This document shows positions 36,436 to 47,094 of a stretch of 64,000 nucleotides of DNA, one piece after another. The DNA comes from Trichobilharzia regenti (lineage: Eukaryota; Platyhelminthes; Trematoda; Strigeidida; Schistosomatidae). The notes under the pieces are model-generated. The model worked only from the letters and a program-made list of their open reading frames with translations, made no database searches and was not told where the DNA came from. The position numbers and the translations under genes were made by a program. The stretch spans positions 50,468,352 through 50,532,351 of the forward strand of contig OX235270.1 of assembly GCA_944472135.2 (NCBI GenBank), read 5' to 3'. Numbering within the stretch: the first letter of the stretch is position 1; the number at the start of each line of letters is the position of its first letter.

Positions 36436-36755
36436 ACGACAGAAGGCCAGAGTCAGGCAACATATCGTTTATTCAGGAAATCAACACATATTTATAGATT
36501 TTCATGTACATTATTATAGATTATTGTTAGAAGACAAACACAGTCTTCTGATTGATTGTTTCTCACTAAAAGTTAATCTTTCATCTTTTTGTGGCTGTTT
36601 CTTGAATGTCAGATTATCTATCTGCTATTTGTATCCGCCTACGCAGAGTCTGCTGTCAGTCTTTGTTCTTATTTTCACATGATTAATATTTAAGACATAA
36701 ACACTGACGTAAATTACTGTCTACTGATTCGGCTAGCAGCCAGCTCTCACCACAA
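36436..36755 (+). repeat. LTR-like dispersed repeat, diverged copy
   Basis: Aligns by eye with 43032-43325: GACAGAAGGCCAG, GGCAACATATCGTTTATTCA, CAGTCTTCTGATTGATTGTT and CTCTCACCACAATA. No coding domain is attached. A 147-codon open frame at 36239-36682 runs through this repeat and is therefore probably chance. Confidence 0.6.
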
Positions 36756-36915
36756 TACGATATCGATTTCTGATAATGAGCACATTCATTTACTTTTTCT
36801 CATAAAGTTCATGTACAGTTAGAAACAACCGTACTTTCGTAAAATATAAAGTGAGATAAACTCAATATCATCACTAATGAAACTATACCTAACGATGTTA
36901 GAGTCAATTCAGTGC

Positions 36916-37445
36916 TTTCATTACCCTTAAGTCTGTGTGGAGGTCAACATCACTCAGCATCAAAAATAAGATCCGGATTTTCCACTCCAATGTGAAGTCA
37001 GTCAGTGCTACTATACGGATCAGAGACTTGCACTGCGCGTCATAAAGAGCATCTCAAACAAACGTCGGACCTTCATTAACAGTTGTCTTCGCTCAATACT
37101 CAAGATCAGATGACCAGAAAAGATCAGGAACAAAGATCTCTGGGAGCGAACCAATCAGGAACCGATTGCGAAACAAATAGGCAGGAAGAAATTGAGATGG
37201 ATTGGCCATACACTGAGGAAACCATCAAGTGACATCACTAGACAAGCCATCGCTCGAGTGGGACCCCAAAGGGAAGCGGCGAGTTGGTCGTCAGTGCAAG
37301 GGTGACTTGGAGGAGGTCATGTGAGGAGGAGATGAAAGCATGTGGACGGAGCTGGAGCCGAGTGAAAAAGTTGGCAGAAAACCGGAGGCAATGGAGACGC
37401 GTAGCTGAAGCCCTATGTTCCTCTAGGAATTAAAGGATATAATAA
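36916..37445 (+). mobile_element. RTE (SR2-like) LINE, 3' end fragment
   Basis: Nearly identical to the reverse complement of 55990-56525. It starts abruptly in the region after the RT palm (CTTTCATTACCC), encodes the RTE C-terminus ([20 protein letters not shown] and following), and ends with GAAGCCCTATGTTCC, a short A/T stretch and an (ATA)n tail. This is a 5' truncation. Similarity between the two copies suggests a fairly recent family. Confidence 0.8.
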
Positions 37446-37514
37446 TAATATTGTTCAAAGACTTGAAATATCATCAGAATTATTTACAATAGGTTACTGT
37501 TGACTTTCACCCGC

Positions 37515-37850
37515 AGCTGACTTTGCTGGCTTGATACTGAACATCGGATGACCAGAAAAGATAAGTAAAAGGAAACTTCGGCAACTGATCACTCGTGAAT
37601 CCATCTCCCGACAAACATACATTCTCCAAGGAGACAGCTGGGTGAGAAAACATGTCAGGCTGACAGATGTCTGGAGCCTGAACCGGTAACGCAAACTTTG
37701 GTATACACGGATGACAATAAGGAGACCTTATAGAGGGGGAGTAAAAGCTCGCAAGCAGTCAAACGCCAGAGATCAGGGTGAAAAGTATATATGCTGTTGG
37801 ATCACCATTCTCCACTCCAGACCCAAGGGAATAATAACTGACACCAGTTT
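37515..37850 (+). mobile_element. Second RTE-like 3' fragment (probable)
   Basis: The start resembles the RTE C-terminal region with frame changes (LNIGWPEKISKRKLRQLIT, ESISRQTYILQGDS). The end, CCAAGGGAATAATAA, matches the 3' end of the RTE copy at 10.1 kb. It probably belongs to the same RTE subfamily as that copy. Confidence 0.45.
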
Positions 37851-40424
37851 CCTTCCTAAACTACTACACTGGCTTATCACAGTAAGTTAGCTTTCATAAG
37901 TAGTAATAATCGTAATTCATCACAATGTTCATCGAAGAAAAATGCTATTTAACCTTATTTTGTGTATCGATTTCTATTCGAGGATAATAAAAGCATACAA
38001 GTGATTATTATTGTTTAAAAAATTTGATAAATCCATAAAATTTCATAAAGGTACTCAGAAGCGCTTACTTCAGTCTTATTTCTGAGAAAATGGTAGATAT
38101 ACATACAATAGTGAACTTGTGATTTAGGAGGACTTTCAATTAAGTTTTAAGTTACTGTTCAAAATATTTCTGTACCAATTGGAGCTAATCACAAATAACA
38201 ACTACATGAAATACGAGTTTCATTTCATCATGCTTGCTTTTTCGCTATAATGTTTCCGTCTGGAAATAGTATTATCCATATTACCATTCGATTAAATCTC
38301 AGTTTCTTGCAGAAGTGTTTGCATTAGGAGTAAATCGTAGGAATATGTAAGTGATGAAGATTCCATTTCTGTGAAAAGCACATTACTTGGAATACAGTGA
38401 GAATTAATAATACTAGTATTAAAAGCACACAGTTATGGCCGCCAGCATCACTCTCATGAACTATACACAAGCAGGAAAAAGCAAATAAAACTATCTCATT
38501 TTGAAAACACTGTTTTCAAAACTTATTTATCATTATACATATTGAGATACAAACCCAGTTGCCAAAACTAGTGTGAGAATATAATTAAAATAAACTTACG
38601 GATAGGTTGATACTAGACTCAGCAATCACTTTAAGATTTCAGTGTCATATATACTGATCAAGAATATGATATCAACTACCTCTAAATATTTTAATTTCTG
38701 GCGGGCTATTTTTCCTTGCCTACCACAAAAGCATAGATTTTAGGGACAACGAATCCAAAGATTTGGAATTTACCAGGAAAATACAGTAACACTCATAATA
38801 TAAACAGTGATATACACCGTATTGAATTGTTAATTCTTTTTGGTTATTATTTCTACTACAGATTGGTAGTCAAACATATATCTGAGACACAACTTGTTAA
38901 TATTTGATTGTTTCAAAGTATTTGGAAACATAAAAGTTTAACTATCAGGTCCTAATTCCAAAGTATGTTATTTCTACTGGTGAATAACATTACCAGCTTA
39001 TATTTTTTGAAAAAACAAGCAACTTTTGTGGCTCTTCAAACTACTCACTTGCACTAATCGTTTAACTTCATTTTTATTGACAGCAAATTAAACAAGGACA
39101 ATCTTAGTTACTTCAACAAAGTCTTTTTCCTATAATAACAATAAAATTTCTATCGGAATAACTATCATCCATGTTTTCTTATGAATTATACTTTTCTCTC
39201 AGGGTTTTTTCTTCATTTTATTTTAGTATTGAATCACGCGTTAATTTTTATTGTTGTCTTTCTAAGCCCAGTATAATTCCTATGGATTTCTTGTGTCTTA
39301 TTCACATTTTTTAATGGCTTTCTTATTTCAGCTGTATAAGTAGTTAAAATCCTAATATTATGAGCTAACAATATTGACCATTACATTTAGTGGACTGAGG
39401 TCTAGATTTTACTTGTACACCGACCAAGAAAAAAACACTGGTTGAAAAACAAGTTTGGTTTTAACGAAGTTTTATTATTTCCTCTTCATATATGTTTTGA
39501 AACATTAAATGTTTTCTTTAGTATAAATTAGTAGCAAATGTTTGAAAGAAATCATTGTCACAAACCAAAATTTGTCAAAAAAATATTAGGCTTAGACGAA
39601 CTCTTTGTAGCGGCTTATCAAAAGTCAAAACATCATTTTAAGAGGTAGTTCTACTCTTTACTTCATATCATAGCACTATGAGATGACAATGTTCTACCAG
39701 ACTGTGATTTCTGAAAATGTTTTCGGTATTATTAGGCTTTTACCATTTAAAAACAGCAATGAATGGTGTCATAATGTGCAAAGTTATTTTTCATGGAACC
39801 AAAACCCATTTATTGAGCATTGTCATTTCCTGCGTATTTCTTCTATTACGTTTTACAAAATATATTGAAACTCTGTGACATCTAATGCTAAATAAATGGA
39901 GAACATCTAAATCTAGACGCTATATTGCTCCATCCTTATCATTCTAGCCATTCATTTGTGGTCATATAAGTTCTTAGCTCTATCTCTGGTAATGTGACAG
40001 GCGTTTTGATAGAGAAATTTAGTGTTTGGACCTGTCCAGTAAGATGACCGTTTATGACATCAGATCTGAATACTTGGAACAGTACAAGCAAAAATCGCTT
40101 TATAAATTTAAAAACTATTTTCTGTGTTGTATTTTTATGCTATAATGCTATCACAATGAATGTTGATTATTATTGTACCTGAAAACTGACATTCTCTTGT
40201 TAACTAAGAATATGCAATTCATTTTATTATTTTACACTTTATCACCGTGATTATAAATGTAAACTGTTGTCATGCATGCATGACTTAATGAGAACGAATT
40301 ATTGTTTCATTATATTTTCCTGTAGATAATATGTTAGCATAGGTATATTAGAAACTAATTTAAAATCTATGCGGTGTTTACTAAGAAGAAGGCATTACTA
40401 GGTGGTTGTGCTATGTTGTGATGC
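37851..40424. other. AT-rich sequence, nothing recognised
   Basis: No supported feature. Confidence 0.45.
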
Positions 40425-40620
40425 GGCAGAAGTTAGAATTCATGAGCCGCTGGAACGGGTCCTAATGGCTTAATGGTCTACGAGCTCGTCTTGTAATCAG
40501 AAGATCCTGGGTTCTACCCCCTTGATTGCGTACTCAGCTATCCGTTACTCCCAGATTTCCCAACCCATGTCATTTCATGATGAGATCCTTCAGACAATCA
40601 GACAAAATCTCTACTATTCA
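40425..40620 (+). mobile_element. SINE-B copy 6, catalytic core deleted
   Basis: The tRNA-like head is at about 40455-40527 (A-box TGGCTTAATGG, B-box GGTTCTACCCC). After it, GCGTACT joins directly to CAGCTATCC at about 40534. The CTGANGA box, stem II and GAAA box are missing, while the 3' stem III strand, cleavage site and stem I strand survive as CAGCTATCCGTTACTCCC. The tail contains TTTCATGATGAGATCCT. Confidence 0.7.
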
Positions 40621-40639
40621 ATACTAAAAAGGAAATGTA

Positions 40640-42314
40640 TTTCCTCACCACCTGAACTGCAAGATGGTCCTGTTCAGCTGAGAGTTCTGATGCCTTACGT
40701 GCTTATGATTTCCGAATCTTATCTCTATCACTTTCATGCTAGTTGGTGTTGCTCATACTCTAATTATTACCAAAGATGGTAAATGTTAACCATTCTTATC
40801 AAAATCACTAGTGTTTAATTAAAACAGCATATCAGTAAGAAGTATAATTCGCCAAAAAGATGAGCTCACATTATTTGAATGTGGTGTCATGATAGGTAAG
40901 TCTTCATGACAAACTTTTAAATCAAATGATTCCGGTAATCAAAATGTCAACGTGAACTTAGCACATCGGGATGAAATTTAGCTTCTACATTGTAAACATG
41001 AAGAGTTCAATGCTTCAAATCAGTGCTCCTTGTAGGCTTAAAAAAGTTGCAAAACGTTAGGTTATTGTAATAAAATTACTCGAGTGAATGCAGTAACAAG
41101 TGACTGACTAAGTCTATTTAACAAACGTCATGCAATACCAAAGTACAATGCTTTAATTCTCTGAAATAATATTTCGTTTTTTATTGGATATTCTTCTAAA
41201 CTATGTCAGACTGGATTTAATCCTGATGTATAACTGTGCTAGTTACCGCCACAAAATTTTCGGTTGAAAGCTAACTGGAAATCAACATAAATATTCGTAG
41301 GAATTCTACCGATGTTAAAGATTGACAAAGGAAAAAATTGTGAAAAAAATTTTTTAATAAATTCCTAAATCTCATCAGCTGAATGCATATCAGTTTAGCA
41401 AGTTAACGTAAGTAGAAACACATAATCATGATGACAATAAATAATTTTCAAGTCCAACAAATCTATCAACCATAAGCAAACAACTATACTTTGCTTACGT
41501 AATTAAGAAGTGATAATATTCAAAAAAGGTATTTATCACCACCTAAAACGGAGTTGCCATGGTAGAAGTAGTAGAAACTGTGAATAAATAGACTTTATTA
41601 ACGGAAACCTTATCAAACTAAATATCTATGTAAGGGGAACAATGATAACAAGCTTCCTTTTAACTCATAAAGTAGGTTTAAAAAACACCAAGTTTAATTA
41701 GTGGTCAGCTGTTGTGTTTAATTTAAGACAACATCCGGTGTGACGAAACAGATATTCTGATATCAATAATAACAGAACAAATAAATGAAAAGAAAATAAG
41801 GGAAAAAGTATACAGCGAAAAATAAGCTGAAACGGAATACGGTTAGCATCTGAAAATAAAGGCCCAACTTTTTTGATGGCATGGTAAACATTGTAGCAAA
41901 CTCTTGTTAAATGTGTTGGCAAATTATTGCTCATTTACTATCCTTTATACATTTGGTAAGCATGCAAGTTATTCAAAATATTATATTTGCACTAATCTTT
42001 GTCATGAATTTCGTCTGTCTGTTTGTTAACCTTATAAACTAAAGAAATTTAAGCATTGATTAAATCCTGCACAGTTGATGTTTATTTTAAATTTACCGAG
42101 GGAAAGCAATATTTTCAGTTTTCATTTCAACACGTAATTTCAAACTTTCGTAAAGGCAAATTTTATAGACTGGTTCCGAAATTTAAATAAAAACTTATGT
42201 ATCATGCATATTTATACATTCCTGTCTGTAAGCTGAAGTAAAATGACATCAGTACAGGTAAAATTCTCCACTGTATTAGTCGATATATTAGCATTTGGAC
42301 CCTCAACTAATCCT
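40640..42314. other. AT-rich sequence, nothing recognised
   Basis: No supported feature. Confidence 0.45.
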
Positions 42315-42475
42315 TTACAGGATTTCATCATGAGCTGACATTAGTTAGAGAACCATTGAAAAACATGGCAGTACTGGACAGCTGTTTCGTCCTAATTTAA
42401 AACTCTTCATCAGTGCGCACTCACTGGGATGAAATCCTGTAACCAATCAAATCCCTACAAACCAACACTTGAAAA
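42315..42475 (-). mobile_element. SINE-B copy 7, short, inverted joint
   Basis: 42318-42427 is a minus-strand tail plus hammerhead (42371-42416). At about 42428 the orientation flips to a plus-strand tail (GATGAAATCCTGTAACCAAT, then CAACACTTGA). The piece ACAGGATTTCATC at the left and GATGAAATCCTGT at the right are inverted copies. Same kind of foldback as copies 3 and 5. Confidence 0.7.
42371..42416 (-). ncRNA. Hammerhead core in SINE-B copy 7
   Basis: Sense order: stem I GCACTG; core ATGAAGA (CTGANGA with C3 changed); stem II GTTT with GGAC (two G-U pairs possible); GAAA; stem III CAG/CTG; TC; CAGTAC. A single core substitution and one weakened pair in stem I separate it from a canonical hammerhead. 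Confidence 0.65.
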
Positions 42476-43031
42476 TTCTTGATAGTTAGTACCTGTCAAG
42501 CTTGAACAACCATAATTCTATCTCATTTATTTAAGCATTCCGAAAGTTTTCCAAAGGTAGGCCTTCGCAGTCAGTCTCTTTCATGTGGACTAAATATCTT
42601 TTGTCGATCCCTGATGTTAACAAGGTCTATTTATGTACCGTTTCTGTTGGTTGTAACATAATCGCTAAATACTTTCCCAATCTTTCAAAATATGCTGGTG
42701 GTTTTGCAGCTGTCCTTAGGAATTGTTTTCATATTGTTGTGGCATACTGTAACATCCAGAGCATCATGTTTTATTTCATATACATAATTTTACTGCTTAG
42801 CTTATCCTTATGTATACTTAACTTTCTCTAACTAATTGCTCACGGTCTTTGTCACTTTAAAATAATCTTATTACATCACTGTTTCTGATTCTTTTTACTT
42901 CTTTTGATTCTTCCTCATTTACATCTTTTGATGCCACATTTTAGCAACACTGGTATTAACTGATTTACTCAAAGACGTTATGTGTTCTAATGATCCATAA
43001 GAAGTACATTCGCGTCACTTCATAGTGTAAC
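42476..43031. other. AT-rich sequence, nothing recognised
   Basis: No supported feature. Confidence 0.4.
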
Positions 43032-43330
43032 AACAGAAGACAAGGGCCAGGCAACAGATCGTTTTATTACGAAAATCAACACGTATTTATACATATTTCC
43101 CATACATTATTATAGCTTATGCAAGTAGACAAGCGCAGTCTTCTGATTGGTTGTTTATCAGAAGTTAAGCAGACAAACGCAGGCTTCTGATTGGTTGTTT
43201 CGGGATTCTCCGAAAAATAGAGTTCTCTATCTGCGAATCATATTTTGCCACGTTAAGTCTGCTGTGATTGGTTGTTGAATCAGCATTGTTCATATTTTCT
43301 CAAAACCTGATCTCACCACAATAGCACTAC
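43032..43330 (+). repeat. LTR-like dispersed repeat with three inverted CCAAT boxes
   Basis: Second copy of the repeat at 36436-36755. It carries ATTGG (reverse of CCAAT) at 43146, 43190 and 43267, each in the context GATTGGTTGT. The first two lie in a roughly 44-bp tandem duplication (CGCAGTCTTCTGATTGG and CGCAGGCTTCTGATTGG). This looks like promoter-bearing sequence such as a solo LTR, but clear TG/CA ends and a target duplication were not established. Confidence 0.55.
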
Positions 43331-43545
43331 ATATTTCTTTTAGAAGGTTATAATATGTCGGCATAAGTTGTCTTTGGAAAAAAATAAGTCTAATATCTGC
43401 AGTTGTCATTCTCATTCTGTGAGAATGCCCACATCTCTCTTTGTTTACTTAAGATGAAGTAACTTATAGAAGAGAAATCAAATACTTGAAGCATCTTCTC
43501 GTCTCAATAGTTATTTGGTTTAAAACAAGCAATAAAGTTAATAAG

Positions 43546-43590
43546 CAGGATTTAATGAATTCATCAAATTTCGGTAGAACTCGTCAGCTG
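43546..43590 (-). ncRNA. Hammerhead-like motif, PLE1 left arm
   Basis: Unchanged copy, in reverse orientation, of the motif at 46231-46275. Confidence 0.55.
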
Positions 43591-43722
43591 AATACTCTAC
43601 ATACACGAATATATATACTTTTGAAATTACATAGGGAGATATAAGACTGATAAGTTGAATACTCTACATACACGAATATATATACTTTTGAAATTACATA
43701 GGGAGATATAAGACTGATAAGT
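43589..43722. repeat. 67-bp tandem duplication within the PLE1 left arm
   Basis: Two adjacent, essentially identical units starting TGAATACTCTACATACACGA and ending AGACTGATAAGT. Present once in the right arm and in the truncated copy. Confidence 0.95.
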
Positions 43723-44018
43723 AAACAAACTACATTGAATTAATCATGCAGAGAGACAGGTGCGAATATTTTCCAGGTCATGTTCAAATAGATAAGGGGA
43801 GAGAGAGAGTATGAGAGATCAAAATTAAGATAAATTGCATTACGCTTCAATTACATCACTTAGATAAACAATTAGTCATTAGGGAATATAACGAGAATTG
43901 CAAACAGACTAATATCAATAGTAATAGTTTTAATAACAAAATAATAATAATAGTGTTGAAGTGAGTTAAGATAATCTTACGGATAAAGCATAGATTTTCC
44001 AGTGACAGTGAAAGCTGG

Positions 44019-45785
44019 TTGAAAGCAAAGATGGTTGATATTGCTCATCAATTTCGAGTCATGCCAACCAATCAAAAGTCACATATCACCAAAGAACACT
44101 GGAGATCTTTAAACAAGCTCCGAAAAGACAAAAATCTTGTTATCTTACAAGCCGATAAAGGACAAAGTGTAGTGCTAATGAACAAGATAGATTACCTCGA
44201 AAAAATGAATCAAATTCTCTCTGATGAATCTAAATTCAAATTGGATAACCGTGCAAAAGACCAAACGTTATCAACCGAAAGGAAAATTGTGCAACATCTA
44301 CGACAACTCTTCAAAAATAAATACATTGACGAAAACACATATAAAAATATCAAACCGATTGGGTCACAAATCCCAAAACTATACGGACGCGTAAAAATAC
44401 ACAAACCAGGAGCGCCGTTAAGACCCATACTCTCTATGATAAACTCACCATACCACAGATTAGCACAGTGGCTATGTGAACTGTTGCAGCCCTTGCTGAA
44501 ACGTTTCGGAACACATATAGTCTCTGATTCATTTCAATTTGTCAATCAAATTAAAGATTTCAATGTATCCGATAAGCATTTAGTCTCTTTCGATGTTACC
44601 TCCCTTTTCACAAATGTGCCAGTCGTTGAAACTATCGACTTCATATGTAAAGAAGCTGAAGACATACCCATTCCAACATCGGAATTGAGGAAATTACTAC
44701 TTTTATGTACTAAAAATGTCCAATTCCAATTCAACGGGCGTCTGTTCCGTCAAGTTGATGGTGTCGCAATGGGAAGCCCTTTGGGACCACTTTTCGCAGA
44801 CTTATTCTTGTCACGCCTAGAAACCGGTACTTTGCAGCAATATATACAAGAAACAAATGCATACCTAAGATATGTTGATGACATTTTTATTGTCTGTGAA
44901 AGCAGATCAAAAGCGGAAGACATGTTAACAAAATTCAACTCATGCCATCCAAATCTCAATTTCACAGTAGAACACGAGGAAAACGATACTATTAAATTTC
45001 TAGACGTTCTTCTGACCAAAATGAATGATGGCACAATCGAAAGATCTATATTTAGAAAGTCCTCATGGACAGGACAGTACATGCATTTCAAGAGCTTTGT
45101 TCCAATCGAATACAAAAAGAACTTAGTCAGAACACTGTTCAATAGAGCACGGAAAATTTGTTCTGACAGTACTTTTGAACATGAAATAAAATCTTTGAAG
45201 GATATTTTATGTAAGAATGGATATCCTGAGAAGTTCATTAATAAATACTCTAAAGAAACTACCCCTTGCAAAACAATTCAGACAGTTCCAAAGAAACCTG
45301 TCTATATCAATTTGCCATTCAAAGGAGATGACGTACAGGAAATAGTGAAACGAAGACTTGACAAAGCCATCAAGAGAACTTATTATGCTGCAAAACTTGT
45401 TATCCTTAACACCACCAAGCGAGTGCTTCAACAATCTGGGAAAGACCAGTCGCCAATCCTCGACACTTCAAACTGCATATATCAATTTGAGTGTGTTTGT
45501 GGCAGCAAATACATAGGTCGTACGGAAAGGCGATTGTCTACTCGCATGATGGAGCATTTGCCAAAATGGTTGAAAACAGCTGAGTGCAAAGTCCCAAAAT
45601 CCTCAATAACAAAACATCTCGTGGATTACGGACATGATATCGACGCCGTCAAGTCATTCACCATCGTCAGCAAACAAAGAAACAAGAAGATGCTTGCAAT
45701 TGCAGAGGCTTGTGCAATTCGAATTTACAAACCAGCCCTCTGTATACAAAAGGAGATGGTCGTCACTCTGAATCTACCATGGTAA
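44019..45785 (+). CDS. PLE1 reverse transcriptase / GIY-YIG endonuclease, 5'-truncated
   Basis: A 588-residue frame with no stops. The first codon shown is TTG; the first ATG is at 44031. The frame stays open upstream to the arm junction at 43998, so the native N-terminus is missing. PLE-type landmarks: LQADKGQSVVLM (44-54), LYGRVKIHKPGAPLRPI (121-137), FDVTSLFTNVP (191-201, palm Asp 192), VAMGSPLGP (249-257), YLRYVDDIF (282-290, catalytic YVDD), FTVEHEENDTIKFLDV (315-330). The GIY-YIG domain begins CIYQFEC (486-492), then YIGRTERR (498-505), and ends with AEACAIRIYKP (562-572, likely catalytic Glu 563). The protein would copy element RNA at a nick made by its own endonuclease. Expression needs a promoter from the inverted arm or a neighbour. 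Recent, judging from intactness. Confidence 0.93.
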   Translation: MKAKMVDIAHQFRVMPTNQKSHITKEHWRSLNKLRKDKNLVILQADKGQSVVLMNKIDYLEKMNQILSDESKFKLDNRAKDQTLSTERKIVQHLRQLFKNKYIDENTYKNIKPIGSQIPKLYGRVKIHKPGAPLRPILSMINSPYHRLAQWLCELLQPLLKRFGTHIVSDSFQFVNQIKDFNVSDKHLVSFDVTSLFTNVPVVETIDFICKEAEDIPIPTSELRKLLLLCTKNVQFQFNGRLFRQVDGVAMGSPLGPLFADLFLSRLETGTLQQYIQETNAYLRYVDDIFIVCESRSKAEDMLTKFNSCHPNLNFTVEHEENDTIKFLDVLLTKMNDGTIERSIFRKSSWTGQYMHFKSFVPIEYKKNLVRTLFNRARKICSDSTFEHEIKSLKDILCKNGYPEKFINKYSKETTPCKTIQTVPKKPVYINLPFKGDDVQEIVKRRLDKAIKRTYYAAKLVILNTTKRVLQQSGKDQSPILDTSNCIYQFECVCGSKYIGRTERRLSTRMMEHLPKWLKTAECKVPKSSITKHLVDYGHDIDAVKSFTIVSKQRNKKMLAIAEACAIRIYKPALCIQKEMVVTLNLPW

Positions 45786-45892
45786 TACGCTTTACTTATT
45801 ATTCTCTACTTGTTATTACTATTATTCTACCTCTTCTTCTTCTTATTTTTGTTATTATTACTACCATTATTATTATTATTCTTGATTCATTT

Positions 45893-46322
45893 AAATCTAT
45901 GCTTTATCCGTAAGATTATCTTAACTCACTTCAACACTATTATTATTATTGTTATTAAAACTATTACTATTGATATTAGTCTGTTTGCAATTCTCGTTAT
46001 ATTCCCTAATGACTAATTGTTTATCTAAGTGATGTAATTGAAGCGTAATGCAATTTATCTTAATTTTGATCTCTCATACTCTCTCTCTCCCCTTATCTAT
46101 TTGAACATGACCTGGAAAATATTCGCACCTGTCTCTCTGCATGATTAATTCAATGTAGTTTGTTTACTTATCAGTCTTATATCTCCCTATGTAATTTCAA
46201 AAGTATATATATTCGTGTATGTAGAGTATTCAGCTGACGAGTTCTACCGAAATTTGATGAATTCATTAAATCCTGCTTTATTAACCTTTATTGCTTGTTT
46301 TAAATTCGTATCGGGAAATAAA
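45893..46322 (+). repeat. PLE1 right arm, 3' non-coding end
   Basis: Follows the ORF and an (ATT/CTT)-rich stretch. Contains a (CT)n run at about 46077-46093, the hammerhead-like motif, and a terminus near GTATCGGGAAATAAA, defined by comparison with 17.6 kb. Confidence 0.9.
46231..46275 (+). ncRNA. Hammerhead-like motif, PLE1 right arm
   Basis: Order and bases: CAG (46231-46233, stem I); CTGACGA (46234-46240, matches CTGANGA); GTTCTACC (46241-46248, stem II region); GAAA (46249-46252). From 46252, a perfectly self-complementary 10-bp stem III with one G-U pair and essentially no loop (46252-46261 with 46262-46271) ends in T, then C at 46272 (ATC triplet). CTG (46273-46275) closes stem I. Predicted cleavage is after 46272. 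Weak point: stem II gives only one to two pairs. Hammerhead motifs in PLE terminal repeats are established in the literature; assignment here is by eye. Confidence 0.6.
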
Positions 46323-46897
46323 TTTTTTCAGTTTTGGTTCACCGGCAATAGAGTTAGGATAGAAAAAACTTTAAATAACTACGGACTTGTATCTTTAATC
46401 AAAATTTTAAAAATCAACAGTCTTTGTAGAAAAAAAACTGCATTGACACTGCGGTGTTACTGTCATCCCAATAATGTATTGAAGGTCTACTGAAACATCC
46501 TTATAAGGCATATTTAGGAGTATTCTACAGCTCCCCTCATCACTTTTAGGCATATAACCTCAAACAATTCTAACAAAGTTACGCTGGATCCCCAGTTTTT
46601 CCTAATTGTGTTAGGATTAGTGTTAACTTAGTCTATCAGAACTTCATTTTAGCATCATGCTATGTCACAGAGTCCGGTACATTTCCGATAAAGTACGTTC
46701 AGTGGTTGCTACTAGTGGAATTATTGATATCACTGCAATTAAAGGCAATTATCATAAGTGCAGACTGAGGATTAATGCCATTCTTAATGCAGCGTAACTT
46801 ATGCATTCATCCACTTTACTTTCATACCACTAATTAAGTGAGGTATATTGATCAAGATATTCGCTAGTTTTGTAATACTGATTGTTTTTTTGCCTAG
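46323..46897. other. Sequence between PLE1 and PLE3
   Basis: Nothing recognised. Confidence 0.4.
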
Positions 46898-46929
46898 TTG
46901 CGTTCTCTGAATTGGATAGTTTATTTGCG

Positions 46930-46966
46930 AAGCTTTCATTGCCCTACTACGCAACATCTTCAGTAG
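46930..46966 (-). ncRNA. Hammerhead-like remnant, PLE3 tail
   Basis: Sense: CTGAAGA (exact CTGANGA), one T, hairpin GTTGC / GCAAT enclosing GTAGTAGG, then GAAA. The corresponding block at 19790 has covarying hairpin sequence. The extra T before stem II and unclear stems III and I keep this tentative. Confidence 0.45.
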
Positions 46967-47094
46967 ATATTTCATTTTGAAGTACGCTTTTAGATTTCTC
47001 CACGGGTCTCTTAGTCATCTTTCCGGTGATTAGTTTTTTGTGTTTTCACACACTCTAGGCTACTTGTATTGATATTGATTATTTCTTTTATCTG

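Larger units (their letters stand above)
43519..43996 (-). repeat. PLE1 left arm, inverted copy of the 3' end
   Basis: Reverse complement of 45893-46304 with few differences, plus a 67-bp direct tandem duplication (43589-43655 and 43656-43722) that the right arm and the 17.6-kb copy lack. The duplication therefore arose after or during this insertion. The junction to coding sequence is at 43996/43998. Confidence 0.92.
43519..46322 (+). mobile_element. PLE1: Penelope-like retroelement with inverted arms
   Basis: The best-preserved element here. Left arm 43519-43996 is the reverse complement of right arm 45893-46304. Between them lie a long uninterrupted RT plus GIY-YIG frame and an (ATT)-rich 3' untranslated stretch (about 45786-45892). 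The right end extends to about 46322, judged from the truncated copy at 17.6 kb. The coding region is joined to the left arm in mid-frame, so it is a 5'-truncated PLE preceded by an inverted copy of its own 3' end, a known PLE configuration. No clear target-site duplication was found. Confidence 0.92.

Noticed and set aside
36239..36682. 147-codon plus-strand protein
   Set aside because: No motif, and half of it runs through a dispersed non-coding repeat shared with 43.0 kb.
44750..45271. 173-codon minus-strand protein
   Set aside because: Antisense to the PLE1 RT.
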